Origin: a virus
Strand: one strand, 5' to 3'
Virus record (IMG/VR): IMGVR_UViG_3300020442_002701
Span: 1-64,000 of that record
DNA: 64,000 nt
Shown here: positions 54,934 through 63,487 of the stretch, in pieces
Layout: each line of letters begins with the position of its first letter
How positions within the stretch are numbered: position 1 is the first letter of the stretch
Made by a program: the position numbers and the translations under genes
Notes under the pieces: generated by a model
What the model was told of the DNA's origin: nothing
What the model saw: the letters and a program-made list of their open reading frames with translations, nothing else
Databases searched by the model: none

Positions 54934-57255
54934 CTAAATAGTACATGCTTCGCAATCTTCTTCATCAGCTGTGGCTTCGACTGTTTCAGGTGTTTCATCA
55001 TGCCATCCTAATGAATGTTTTGGTTCTTCATACTCTATATCATCGTCAGTTTTATAATCATATGTATTCTGATAATAACTTGTTTTCCAACCTAATTTAT
55101 AGGTTGTAAGTAAATCTTTTAACATCACACTCATAGGTACTTCATTATTTTCAAAGTGTGTTGGATTATATGACCAATTGCCTGAAATAGCTTGGTCAAA
55201 GAATTTTTGCATCACTGCAACAGTATTAATATATCCGTCATTGTTAGGCATATCCCATAACAATGTGTAATAATTTTTTAACGCACTATACTGCGGAACA
55301 ATCTGTTTAAGAGGCCCTTTTTTGGATTTCTTAACGGACAAATAACCTCTTGGTGGTTCGATTCCGTTTGTGGCGTTTGACACAACAGAACTGCTCTCCG
55401 ATGGCATCTGTGCGGACAACGTACTGTGCCGTAACCCGTGATCTCTAATGTCCTTACGAAGAGAAGCCCAATCATAGTGTAGTTTTTCCTTTACTATATC
55501 ATCTAGTTCTTTTTTGTAAGTATCTATTGGTAAGATGCCTTCTGAATATTTAGTACGATTAAAATAGTCACATGCTCCTCTTTCTTTTGCAAGTTCATTA
55601 CTTGCCTTTAGCAAGTAAAATTGAAATGCTTCTGAAAGTTGATGTGTTAATTTCCATGCTTCTTTGTCGCTGTATTTTGCTTTATGTTTTGCAAGGTAAT
55701 GTGCAAGGCCAATGTAACCTATACCTAAACTTCTTCTTGCTTTTGTTGATTTCTCAGCCGCATCAATCGGATATCTTTGGTAATCAATAATTTCTTCCAA
55801 AGAACGTACTGCTAAATCGCATAAGTCTTCTAAATCTTCTAAATCTTTAAGTAATCCTACATTAATTGCAGATAAAATACAAAGTGCAATTTCTCCTTCA
55901 CTATCGTCTATGTGTTCCAACGGCTTAGTGGGTAATGTAATCTCTTGGCACAAGTTGCTCATATAAACTTTGTCTTTGAATGAACTGTGACTATTACAAT
56001 GATCAACATTCATTATATAAATGCGGCCTGTTTCTGCACGTTCCTTAATTAATGCTGAAAACAAATCCATTGCTGGTATAGTTTTCTTTCTTATCGAATA
56101 AGCCCTTTCATATTTTTCATAAAGTTCTTGAAATTCTGCAGGGTCTCCAAAGTATGCATCATATAAGTCTGGTACATCATGCGGCGAGAAAAGAGTTATA
56201 TCTTGATTAGATAACAACCTTTCATACATTGTTTTATTAAGTTGAATTGAATAATCTAATTTTCTTACACGATTATCTTCTGTACCTTTATTATTTTTTA
56301 AAACTAAAATATCTTCGATTTCATAATGCCATATAGGGAAGTGGGTAGTTGCACTACCGCCACGTACTCCGTTTTGTGTACAACATCTTACAGTCGCTTC
56401 GAATTTTTTCAGAAACGGAATGATACCAGTGTGTGCTACTTCCCCGCCCCTAATCTTTGAGTTGACTGCTCTGATTCTGCCAGCATTAATGCCAATGCCT
56501 GCCCTTTGTGCAGTATAACGGCCAATGGCCATATCACTAGCAAAGATACTGTCCAAAGTGTCATTAGAATCAACCAGAACACAACTCGCAAACTGACGAA
56601 CAGGGGTCCTGACTCCAGCCATGACAGGCGTTGGGATATTAATTTTAAAAAGTGAAGTCGCATCGTAATATCTCCTTACGTAATACATTCGATCTTCTTT
56701 AGGATAATTTGCAAATAGTGTAGCGGCTATCATCATATACATATATTGAGGAGTTTCAAATAGTTCTTCACTGCTACGATCTTGGCAAAGATATTTGTCC
56801 ACCACTTGTCTTAAACCTGCATATGTAAAATTTTCATCTCTTTCATGTCTGATGTAAGAGTTAAGTTTTTCTAATTCGTCTGCTGTATACTTTTTCTTAA
56901 TTTCCGGATCATATACTCCACGTTCAATATTTAGATCTATAAGTTCAGATAATGGAAGAGTTGTAAAATCACCAAAAACTTCTTTGTAGATGTTGTAAGC
57001 TAATAGTCTTGCCGCGGCGTATTGATAGTTTACAGAATCTAATGTAATTAAATCGTTTGCACTTCTAATTAACACTTCCTGTATCTCTGTGGTACTCATT
57101 CCATCATAGAATTGTAAATTTGCGTTCATTTCAATTTGTGAACTACTTACACCCGCTAAACCTTTACATGCATGTTCCACAACTACGTGGATTTTATCTA
57201 TATTTAAATTCTCTTTGCTTCCATCTCGTTTAACGATCATAGTACCGTTTGACAT
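54934..57255 (-). CDS. nrdA: ribonucleoside-diphosphate reductase alpha subunit
   Basis: 773 residues from ATG 57255, which has GAGG 9 nt upstream; the ATG at 57273 has no such site. An ATP-cone at the N-terminus (MIVKRDGSKENLNIDKIHVV) provides allosteric control. Active-site residues: FASCVLVDS (reducible Cys), MSNLCQEITLP (thiyl Cys and Glu), ALCILSAINVG (partner Cys), WKTSYYQNTYD (radical-path Tyr pair), C-terminal EDCEACTI redox pair. Reduces NDPs to dNDPs. Confidence 0.96.
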   Translation of the reverse strand: MSNGTMIVKRDGSKENLNIDKIHVVVEHACKGLAGVSSSQIEMNANLQFYDGMSTTEIQEVLIRSANDLITLDSVNYQYAAARLLAYNIYKEVFGDFTTLPLSELIDLNIERGVYDPEIKKKYTADELEKLNSYIRHERDENFTYAGLRQVVDKYLCQDRSSEELFETPQYMYMMIAATLFANYPKEDRMYYVRRYYDATSLFKINIPTPVMAGVRTPVRQFASCVLVDSNDTLDSIFASDMAIGRYTAQRAGIGINAGRIRAVNSKIRGGEVAHTGIIPFLKKFEATVRCCTQNGVRGGSATTHFPIWHYEIEDILVLKNNKGTEDNRVRKLDYSIQLNKTMYERLLSNQDITLFSPHDVPDLYDAYFGDPAEFQELYEKYERAYSIRKKTIPAMDLFSALIKERAETGRIYIMNVDHCNSHSSFKDKVYMSNLCQEITLPTKPLEHIDDSEGEIALCILSAINVGLLKDLEDLEDLCDLAVRSLEEIIDYQRYPIDAAEKSTKARRSLGIGYIGLAHYLAKHKAKYSDKEAWKLTHQLSEAFQFYLLKASNELAKERGACDYFNRTKYSEGILPIDTYKKELDDIVKEKLHYDWASLRKDIRDHGLRHSTLSAQMPSESSSVVSNATNGIEPPRGYLSVKKSKKGPLKQIVPQYSALKNYYTLLWDMPNNDGYINTVAVMQKFFDQAISGNWSYNPTHFENNEVPMSVMLKDLLTTYKLGWKTSYYQNTYDYKTDDDIEYEEPKHSLGWHDETPETVEATADEEDCEACTI

Positions 57256-57289
57256 ATTATTTTTCCTCTTCATATATTATTAACTGTGA

Positions 57290-57297
57290 TATTTATT
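57290..57297 (-). promoter_or_regulatory. late-like box AATAAATA before nrdA
   Basis: Seven of eight match to TATAAATA on the minus strand, 34 bp before the nrdA ATG and overlapping the stop of the next gene upstream. Confidence 0.35.
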
Positions 57298-57718
57298 ATT
57301 GTAGCTCCGGCATCAAATAATTTTTTTCTATTATTACACTTTCTGGTAATTCATCAACATGTACATAATTATCATCTAATCCAATTATGCTTTTGTCTAT
57401 TGAAAGTAGATACAACCTAGTGTTGCTTTCTATGTCTCTCGCTATAATTATCTCAAATTTACTATCCTTAAAACTTTCTGTTAACTGTAAAGTATAGCAC
57501 ATTCCAAGAACTTTGCAGAATATGCAATATTGGTTTTCATGTAATAACTCCCAAGGTCCAGGCCAAGTCTTGTTATTAAATGGATCTGTATGTATGCTTA
57601 CTGTTGGTGCTAACCTGTAGAATTGAACAACATCATTTATTGGTTTAGGTGAATCTTCTAGTGTTTCCCTAAATTCACGCCACTTAGATAGTCTTCCTTC
57701 ATAATTAAGGTTAAACAT
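57296..57718 (-). CDS. hypothetical phage protein (140 aa)
   Basis: 140 residues: FNLNYEGRLSKWREFRETLE, WPGPWELLHENQYCIFCKVL, ESNTRLYLLSIDKSIIGLDD. Conserved-looking in marine T4-like phages; the PWELLHENQYC motif is distinctive but without known function. Confidence 0.65.
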   Translation of the reverse strand: MFNLNYEGRLSKWREFRETLEDSPKPINDVVQFYRLAPTVSIHTDPFNNKTWPGPWELLHENQYCIFCKVLGMCYTLQLTESFKDSKFEIIIARDIESNTRLYLLSIDKSIIGLDDNYVHVDELPESVIIEKNYLMPELQ

Positions 57719-57731
57719 TTATCCACATGCG

Positions 57732-59387
57732 TTAAGTTTGAAAGTTCGTGACTTTGAAAGTCATTTTGGTTTGATCATCAGTTGGCATTGTGCTTGTGTA
57801 ATTTATGTTAATAGTGTCGCTTACTGCATCTCCATCTTCATCTGTTTTTGTTACGTTAAACTTTATTGCCTCTAGATAAGTTTCATTTCCTGTAAAATGA
57901 TACTCATCGTTAAATTCTATGTCACCGTCTGTGCTATTTACAGTAATATTTAATGTGCCGCTTCTAGTTGAAGAATAATTATTACTTGCCAACATGTAAT
58001 CTATTTGAAATTTTTGATGTTTATATTGCGGAAGTCTAATTGCTTTTACGTTTGTGCCTCTACCAATGGTTATTACATGAGATTCTTTCCAGGACCACAC
58101 TCCAGAATTTTCTACTTCTGGCCAATAAACCTTTCCTGTCATGTTCTCTGCTGTGTAAGATAATTCTTTTGTTCTTGCGAAGTGATCATCTGTACTTGAA
58201 TTACCATCTTCTACAAATTTAATGATTGCTGAGTTAGGATTGCCATCTGAAGAACCGTCATTGGCTACTAATTTAAAACAATTATTAGAACTTGTATTGT
58301 ATTTGCCTTTATGGACCCATATGCCGTGATAGTTAATATTTGTAAAATTAGAATGTAAGATAGAATTATTAACAGGGCCTGTAGACTGTCCTGTTGACGG
58401 AGCGCCTAAGACCATATCTATGCCAAACACAATTCCATAACCTAAGCTATCAAATTTACAACGTGTCCATATGTTATTGTTAATATCATAATTACTCATC
58501 ACACCGTAGGCAAAACCATGCACTTCAACTTGAGAAAAAACGTTTCCTGTTGATTCTACCGATCCGCTCAAACTATTAATTACAATACCAATATCACTAG
58601 CATAATCTGTTGGTATAGTATTGCCTGATTGCCAAGGTCCTACAATTTTAATATCTCGAAAAGTACTGTCTTTACAAGATTGTAATACAAGTCCTTGACT
58701 GCTTGCTTGTGTTGTTTCTAGAGTCAAACCTTCTAGTCTAATATTTCTTGCTTGGTTAATTAAAGACGAACCACTATCGTCACCTCTTGCTGATTTTCCT
58801 GACGTACCTGCAATCAATTGATTTTCAGTTTTAAATATGTCACCAGTAGTTGTCTTTTTAATAATAGTTTTATCAGCCCCTGCTCCTACAATCGTTGTGT
58901 AAGGAGGTATATAAACTGTGTTGTTTAAACTGTATACACCAGGTTCTAAATGTAAAACAACTCTGCTTTGGCTTGTGCCTAAAGAAGATGAATTCAAATA
59001 AAGCTGATCTATTGCATTTTGTAATTTTACTGTAGCATCTGCACCTTCTATGCCAGTTAACCCAAATGCTCTAGCTGATACTCGATCATCAAGTCTTTCT
59101 TGTAAAGTTCTTCTTACAGGATTAGTTGCTGAGTCTCCGGTTACAACATATGGATCATTAACACGATATGCATATGTGTCTATTAAAGTAAAAAGATTAT
59201 CATGTTCAGTTAAAATTTTAGTATTGCCAACTCTAGGTGCACCTTCAGATACGGCACCGTTACCAACATAAAGTTCTTGTGTATCAATAGCCCAACCTAG
59301 TTCTCCACTAGATAATTGTGGTAGTCCAGAACCTTGGTTCTTTTGACCTCTTCTAATTTGTATTTTTGATATTTGTACGACTGCCAC
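57732..59387 (-). CDS. tail spike-like protein with right-handed beta-helix
   Basis: 551 residues starting at a GTG (59387) with AAGGAG ahead. N-terminus IQIRRGQKNQGSGLPQLSSG, ELGWAIDTQELYVGNG matches the N-terminal domain of phage tropism/adhesion proteins (Mtd-type). Residues ~120-430 are parallel beta-helix: VVLHLEPGVYSLNNTVYIPP, GAGADKTIIKK, NIRLEGLTLETTQASSQGLV, NSILHSNFTNINYHGIWVH. The C-terminal part is a beta-type domain. Pectate-lyase-like spikes bind or cut host polysaccharide. Confidence 0.85.
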   Translation of the reverse strand: MAVVQISKIQIRRGQKNQGSGLPQLSSGELGWAIDTQELYVGNGAVSEGAPRVGNTKILTEHDNLFTLIDTYAYRVNDPYVVTGDSATNPVRRTLQERLDDRVSARAFGLTGIEGADATVKLQNAIDQLYLNSSSLGTSQSRVVLHLEPGVYSLNNTVYIPPYTTIVGAGADKTIIKKTTTGDIFKTENQLIAGTSGKSARGDDSGSSLINQARNIRLEGLTLETTQASSQGLVLQSCKDSTFRDIKIVGPWQSGNTIPTDYASDIGIVINSLSGSVESTGNVFSQVEVHGFAYGVMSNYDINNNIWTRCKFDSLGYGIVFGIDMVLGAPSTGQSTGPVNNSILHSNFTNINYHGIWVHKGKYNTSSNNCFKLVANDGSSDGNPNSAIIKFVEDGNSSTDDHFARTKELSYTAENMTGKVYWPEVENSGVWSWKESHVITIGRGTNVKAIRLPQYKHQKFQIDYMLASNNYSSTRSGTLNITVNSTDGDIEFNDEYHFTGNETYLEAIKFNVTKTDEDGDAVSDTININYTSTMPTDDQTKMTFKVTNFQT

Positions 59388-59408
59388 TGAGTTCTCCTTA
59401 ATTTAATA

Positions 59409-59416
59409 TATTTATG
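59409..59416 (-). promoter_or_regulatory. late-like box CATAAATA before the spike gene
   Basis: Seven of eight match on the minus strand, 22 bp before the GTG start and overlapping the stop codon of the exonuclease gene. Confidence 0.45.
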
Positions 59417-60098
59417 CGAACTTGTCGTAATACTCATAAACCCTGTCCCACCATTTAGACTCCCATTCAGCAAAGTCGTTGGGCCATAAGTCAAATTGTT
59501 GGTATTGTAGGTCTCTACTACACATGAATATATGACCTTCTTTTATGTCTGTGCCATATAATTCATTGTGTGCTAATGCATATGCAGTTAATTGCAAATA
59601 ATAGTCGTCTACCCATTCTTTTTTCTTAGGTTTATTTGTTTGTTTAAAGTCCATAATTGCCGGTACATCATCATATGTTCCAACTAAATCTGTTGTTCCT
59701 GCATATATTTTAGGGTGATATAACTGTACTTCACTGCCCCAAATTTCAGTCACATGACTATCCAAAACATTCTCTCTAATTTGAGATGCCATTTTATGAG
59801 CCTGTTGTGCATAAGGATTACTTCCTGGTGTCGGCCAGTTAGGCCAATCAGCAATATAGTCCTCTAGATACTTGTGCATACGTGTACCAACACCTGATGC
59901 TTCGGTAGTAATTTCTTTAGCTTTTATTTCGCCTACACGTTTACGCCATGCAATTAGATGTGTTTTATCTTTTGTAGCATCTAAAATAGTTGTTACACTT
60001 GCGACAGCATTACCATCAGGACATGCATATAAGCGTCTGCCCTCCACACTTTTCTTTTTGATTTCTTTGTAATCGTACTTCTCTGTAATTAAAGTCAT
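59412..60098 (-). CDS. PD-(D/E)XK exonuclease-like protein
   Basis: 228 residues. RecB/Cas4-like nuclease: VGTRMHKYLEDYIADW, GSEVQLYHPKIYAGTTDLVG (metal Glu and Asp), PAIMDFKQTNKPKKKEW (D-x-K), DDYYLQLTAYALAHNELYG (QxxxY motif). Probably digests DNA during recombination or degrades host DNA. Overlaps the NifU-like gene by one base. Confidence 0.85.
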   Translation of the reverse strand: MTLITEKYDYKEIKKKSVEGRRLYACPDGNAVASVTTILDATKDKTHLIAWRKRVGEIKAKEITTEASGVGTRMHKYLEDYIADWPNWPTPGSNPYAQQAHKMASQIRENVLDSHVTEIWGSEVQLYHPKIYAGTTDLVGTYDDVPAIMDFKQTNKPKKKEWVDDYYLQLTAYALAHNELYGTDIKEGHIFMCSRDLQYQQFDLWPNDFAEWESKWWDRVYEYYDKFA

Positions 60099-60442
60099 TA
60101 TGATTGTTCTTCATCTTTTTTAATCTGTGCTTCCCTGTCATAGTAATTCATTTCACTATAGTGCGGGCTTGTATAATATGGCGATACAGTTGAATTTGGA
60201 TCATCTTCAGCAGTGATTGTATGGACTTCTGGTACATAATGTTTGACCATATTCTCAACACCCATTTTTAATGTTATTGTGCTACTTGCACAACCACTAC
60301 ATGCTCCGCCAAGAATAAGTTTTAAATGTCCGTCATCATAATCTACAAAATCAATTACACCACCGTGACCAGCTACAGCAGGTTTAATATTCTCTTCTAT
60401 TAAATGTTTGATTTGCTCGATGATTTCTTCGTTTGAACGCAT
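60098..60442 (-). CDS. NifU C-terminal-like Fe-S scaffold
   Basis: 114 residues: EIIEQIKHLIEENIKPAVAG, HGGVIDFVDYDDGHLKLILG, GACSGCASSTITLKMGVENM with the CxxC that binds a [4Fe-4S] cluster, as in NifU/NfuA C-terminal domains. An acidic tail of ~35 residues is extra. Complements the A-type carrier at 10274-10636. Own sigma70 promoter. Confidence 0.92.
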   Translation of the reverse strand: MRSNEEIIEQIKHLIEENIKPAVAGHGGVIDFVDYDDGHLKLILGGACSGCASSTITLKMGVENMVKHYVPEVHTITAEDDPNSTVSPYYTSPHYSEMNYYDREAQIKKDEEQS

Positions 60443-60461
60443 TTTATTTCCTTATTCCGTT

Positions 60462-60490
60462 ATTGTACGATATAAGATAACAAAAGTCAA
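60462..60490 (-). promoter_or_regulatory. sigma70-type promoter of the NifU-like gene
   Basis: Minus strand TTGACT (60485-60490), 17-nt spacer, TACAAT (60462-60467), 19 bp before the ATG. Confidence 0.7.
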
Positions 60491-60498
60491 GTTCTATT

Positions 60499-60915
60499 TT
60501 ATAATTTGGCGCCAACGTCCGTAGCTGACTTAGCCATTTGTGAAACTGTCTTGTCGCCTTGATCAGTATCAGCTTGGTTGGTTCCTTTTGCAGGCTTCTT
60601 AGTTTTTGGTTCAATACCTTTTTCACTAAAGTTTGCTGTCATAGTCTTGACCCTAGGATCTGTATCGTATGCAGCCTTAAATGTACCATAATCAAACATT
60701 TCTCCGCCAATATTCTGCATCAACTTGTTAATGTCTAATACTTTAGCACCTGGATGACTTTTTGCTATTTCATCTCTAGCCGCTTTATCTGGTTTTTCAA
60801 ATGGAAGATATACTGATGTGCCGCTTGAATCAGCACTACCAATTATTGTTCTTAATAACTGTACTAATTTTGAGGGTTGGCCGTCTTCACCGGCCTCTAG
60901 AACTTTTTTTTTGAA
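60499..60915 (-). CDS. C-terminal part made by -1 frameshift from the 376-residue gene
   Basis: This frame is open from the slippery region to TAA at 60499 but has no ATG, GTG or TTG until a TTG at 60723 deep inside. The translated part (VLEAGEDGQPSKLVQLLRTI, SADSSGTSVYLPFEKPDKAA, SHPGAKVLDINKLMQNIGGE) is clearly protein-like. It joins the upstream frame if ribosomes shift -1 at A-AAA-AAG (60903-60909), giving a 509-residue product. Alternatively the 9-base A run lost one base (natural or sequencing). Confidence 0.65.
   Translation of the reverse strand, partial: FKKKVLEAGEDGQPSKLVQLLRTIIGSADSSGTSVYLPFEKPDKAARDEIAKSHPGAKVLDINKLMQNIGGEMFDYGTFKAAYDTDPRVKTMTANFSEKGIEPKTKKPAKGTNQADTDQGDKTVSQMAKSATDVGAKL
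60879..60909 (-). promoter_or_regulatory. -1 programmed frameshift signal (slippery site + stem-loop)
   Basis: Minus strand: slippery heptamer A-AAA-AAG (60903-60909), 7-nt spacer holding the zero-frame stop TAG, then a GC-only 5-bp stem-loop GGCCG-GTGAAGA-CGGCC (60879-60895). Composition and spacing match bacterial/phage -1 frameshift cassettes. Confidence 0.6.
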
Positions 60916-62027
60916 CCAGCCAAAATCTGTCCAAGCCGTCTTGACATTTCAATTGATTCTCGTTTAGCTCTGCCTGCTTCTTCTTCTCCACCTACGCCTG
61001 CTTCTGCGGCAGCAAATTCATCATCTTGATCTACTGTCGGTTCCATTTCAGTATCTACTGCTGGAGCGTCTGGATCTGGCTCTGCACCCATTTCGGCTTC
61101 TGGTGCTTCACCTTCTCCTGTGAGCATGCCAACACCTTGTGTTAGTGCGGCTCTTGTTGTTTCCATTGCGGCATACATAGATTCAAGTGCAGGTTTGACT
61201 GTTTGCACAAATGCATCTGATTGCTGTACACCCATTTCATCGCGGATAGCATCTGCTAATTCTAGCATTGATTCAGTTTGCATTTCTGCTGTGTCTTCCA
61301 TCCAACTGGTTACTCTATCTACCATGTCTTTTGAAGCCATAACTAATTCTGCTTCGTCTTCCTTGCCTTCTTTTACTTTTTTCTTTTTAGCAATAGCTTG
61401 TTGCAATCCTTTTGGTAATTTTTTCTGTTTTGCTGATAGACCTTTTGAACCATCTTTTTTATCATCGCCACCTTTTTCTTTCTTATCTTGTGCGGCTTTT
61501 GTCATAGGTTCTGTTTCGTTTCCATCGTTGTCGATATCAGCAAAGTCTGGCTTTGCACCTTCGTCCATTTTTTTATCTCTAATGCATCTTTTACCATCCG
61601 AAGATAGAGTATATCCATTTGGACATTTTCCATCTTTTGGCACTGGTGAAATACCTTCGTTAGTTTTCTTGCCACCTTGTGATGGAGATGATGTAGCATG
61701 TGATCCTTTTTTCTGCATTTTTTTAGAATCCTTATCAGCTTCTTTTTCATCATCCTTACTGAATTCTGCAATGTTCTCTCTTTCAGATATTTCAGCATTT
61801 AAAATATCAAGCATTAGTTTTGATTTTTGATATTTGTCATTCTTATGTACATCATCGAAACTTTCTGTAGTTTCAATAGAGGAAAGCTGTGTTCTTAGTT
61901 TGTTACGGGCATCATCTAGTTGCTCGTTAGTATAGTTTTGAACGTTAAGTTTCTTTCCAAATCTCTTAGCCAAAGTTTCATTTAAACTTTCAACTGTTAT
62001 CGGCTTTGTTATTTCTTTCAAATTCAT
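60897..62027 (-). CDS. virion/prohead-type phage protein, zero-frame product (376 aa)
   Basis: 376 residues. N-terminal tag MNLKEITKPITVESLNETLA is shared in style with the next four genes. The middle is highly charged (KEADKDSKKMQKKG, GKKTNEGISPVPK), a DIDNDGNETEP motif may bind calcium, and the C-terminal half is helical then acidic (AAAEAGVGGEEEAGRAKRES). Composition resembles T4-type prohead scaffold/internal proteins. Frameshifting near the 3' end would extend it to ~509 residues. Confidence 0.7.
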   Translation of the reverse strand: MNLKEITKPITVESLNETLAKRFGKKLNVQNYTNEQLDDARNKLRTQLSSIETTESFDDVHKNDKYQKSKLMLDILNAEISERENIAEFSKDDEKEADKDSKKMQKKGSHATSSPSQGGKKTNEGISPVPKDGKCPNGYTLSSDGKRCIRDKKMDEGAKPDFADIDNDGNETEPMTKAAQDKKEKGGDDKKDGSKGLSAKQKKLPKGLQQAIAKKKKVKEGKEDEAELVMASKDMVDRVTSWMEDTAEMQTESMLELADAIRDEMGVQQSDAFVQTVKPALESMYAAMETTRAALTQGVGMLTGEGEAPEAEMGAEPDPDAPAVDTEMEPTVDQDDEFAAAEAGVGGEEEAGRAKRESIEMSRRLGQILAGSKKKF

Positions 62028-62063
62028 AGTAACTTTCCTTAATGGACTTATATTATTTACATT

Positions 62064-62071
62064 TATTTATC
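62064..62071 (-). promoter_or_regulatory. late-like box GATAAATA
   Basis: Seven of eight match to TATAAATA on the minus strand, 36 bp before the 376-residue gene. Confidence 0.4.
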
Positions 62072-62501
62072 TAAAGATATGTGATTCCAGTGCTTGAGTG
62101 GCATTCTCTACCTTATATTTTGCTATATCGTAACGGTCATACGTACATGCACGTTTTAATTCATCACTAGTGTTCTTTATAGTATGTGAATAAAATATAC
62201 AATCTATATAGTTTTTTTGTAATAATTGGTCTAATTTGATAATTTCATGATGATCAGTATTGTCATTTTTGGCTAATTTTTTAGCTAATGCAATGGCTGC
62301 AGTTTGGGAAAAGCATTGGTGTATAATTTTATTTGTGCTACAGTCAATAATAATATACGCACTTTTTTTCTTGCGTATGGCATATCCGCCAATACGGATG
62401 CTGTTGCCTTTTTTATAAGGAAAATCAGCAATGTCTATACTTCTGTTTATTAAATCAGAAAGTTCTTCTATTATTTGATTATTACTAGGTACCTTCCCCA
62501 T
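62067..62501 (-). CDS. hypothetical phage protein (144 aa)
   Basis: 144 residues, alpha/beta (IRIGGYAIRKKKSAYIIIDC; FSQTAAIALAKKLAK; DELKRACTYDRYDIAKYKVE). Start overlaps the upstream gene by 17 bp. Likely part of the structural gene cluster; function unknown. Confidence 0.62.
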   Translation of the reverse strand: MGKVPSNNQIIEELSDLINRSIDIADFPYKKGNSIRIGGYAIRKKKSAYIIIDCSTNKIIHQCFSQTAAIALAKKLAKNDNTDHHEIIKLDQLLQKNYIDCIFYSHTIKNTSDELKRACTYDRYDIAKYKVENATQALESHIFR

Positions 62502-62688
62502 TTTTAACCACCATTACAGTTGAGCCCATTTTAAATTTACTTACCAGACTTTTTCGAACTAATTGTTCTATAATGACTTGCTGTCTTTCTGTAAATCCTT
62601 CATATGGACTTGCTTTATCTATTTCGTTCAAAACTGCTTGTTCTTCGTTCGTTGTATAAGTGTTTTGAAGTAAATCTGAAATTTTCAT
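62485..62688 (-). CDS. hypothetical phage protein (67 aa)
   Basis: 67 residues starting MKISDLLQNTYTTNEEQAVL, a variant of the N-terminal tag, then ERQQVIIEQLVRKSLVSKFK. Start touches the stop of the upstream gene by one base. Function unknown. Confidence 0.6.
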   Translation of the reverse strand: MKISDLLQNTYTTNEEQAVLNEIDKASPYEGFTERQQVIIEQLVRKSLVSKFKMGSTVMVVKNGEGT

Positions 62689-63032
62689 TATACTGTACCA
62701 GTGGTCCCTGTTGTGCCCTGGGGTTCTTTTTGTTTATTCATAGAATCCTTTTTCATTTTTTCAGCCGCTTTGGCTTGCTGATCCATTGTGGTCTTCAGCT
62801 TGTTAGGATCTTTTAATAAATTTTGATCAGCAGGTGTTTGGCCCGGCTCTAAAGCCTTGCCCGGCTCTGCTATTCCTATGTTGCCGTCTTTATCTTTAAA
62901 GACTGTGCCAGTGGATTTATTTCCTTGGTCTGTATCTATATCTGAAACAGAACCATCTGGCATTACTGCTTGTGCAATAGTTTTAGTTTGTATGGTAGGC
63001 ATTACATTTTCTGTTATTTCTTTTATTTTCAT
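62688..63032 (-). CDS. hypothetical virion-associated protein (114 aa)
   Basis: 114 residues: tag MKIKEITENVMPTIQTKTIA, then a polar, low-complexity body (SDIDTDQGNKSTGTVFKDKD, AEPGKALEPGQTPADQNLLK) ending in GTTGTTGTV. Intrinsically disordered look, as for internal or scaffold proteins. One-base overlaps on both sides. Confidence 0.6.
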   Translation of the reverse strand: MKIKEITENVMPTIQTKTIAQAVMPDGSVSDIDTDQGNKSTGTVFKDKDGNIGIAEPGKALEPGQTPADQNLLKDPNKLKTTMDQQAKAAEKMKKDSMNKQKEPQGTTGTTGTV

Positions 63033-63487
63033 TATATTCTACCTCCACGTCTTTTGTTTGTTGGTCGGTTAATAACTTGTAAGCGACGAGATCTAACATT
63101 TTGTGCTCTTGTTTTAATACCAGTCATTTTAACTTTCCCTTGTTTAGAAGCTTTTGTTTTTTTCAGTGTTTGTCCTTTAGAAACATCAAGTGGTTTATTG
63201 CAAGATGCCGGTGAAGCCATTACTCTTCCTTTACGTACTCCGCTTGTGCATCTATACTTCCTCACTTGCTTGCCGCCTTGTCTAGACCAAACTAACCCTT
63301 CTTTCATATTTTCGTTATAATATTTTAAAAACTCTTCATGCCTTTTATGCATTGCCGCAATGTCAGGATTTTTTAGATATAACTTTAACCAACCCTTAAA
63401 TTCAGGACTGTCTTTTAACTCCTTTTCACTTTTGAAGATATCAAATATGCCTTCATTGGTGTTTTCTGTTATTTGTCTAAGTAACAA
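63032..63487 (-). CDS. basic virion-associated protein, copy 1 of tandem pair
   Basis: 151 residues: tag MLLRQITENTNEGIFDIF, a helical part, then EGLVWSRQGGKQVRKYRCTS, GVRKGRVMASPASCNKPLDV and a very basic tail. The EGLxWxRxG...RKYRCxxGVRxGR block is repeated in the next gene, so the two are tandem paralogues. The Lys/Arg-rich tail suggests DNA contact, as for internal virion proteins. Confidence 0.65.
   Translation of the reverse strand: MLLRQITENTNEGIFDIFKSEKELKDSPEFKGWLKLYLKNPDIAAMHKRHEEFLKYYNENMKEGLVWSRQGGKQVRKYRCTSGVRKGRVMASPASCNKPLDVSKGQTLKKTKASKQGKVKMTGIKTRAQNVRSRRLQVINRPTNKRRGGRI

Noticed and set aside
55278-56663. ORFs in other frames within nrdA
   Set aside because: Shadows of a strongly conserved enzyme gene.
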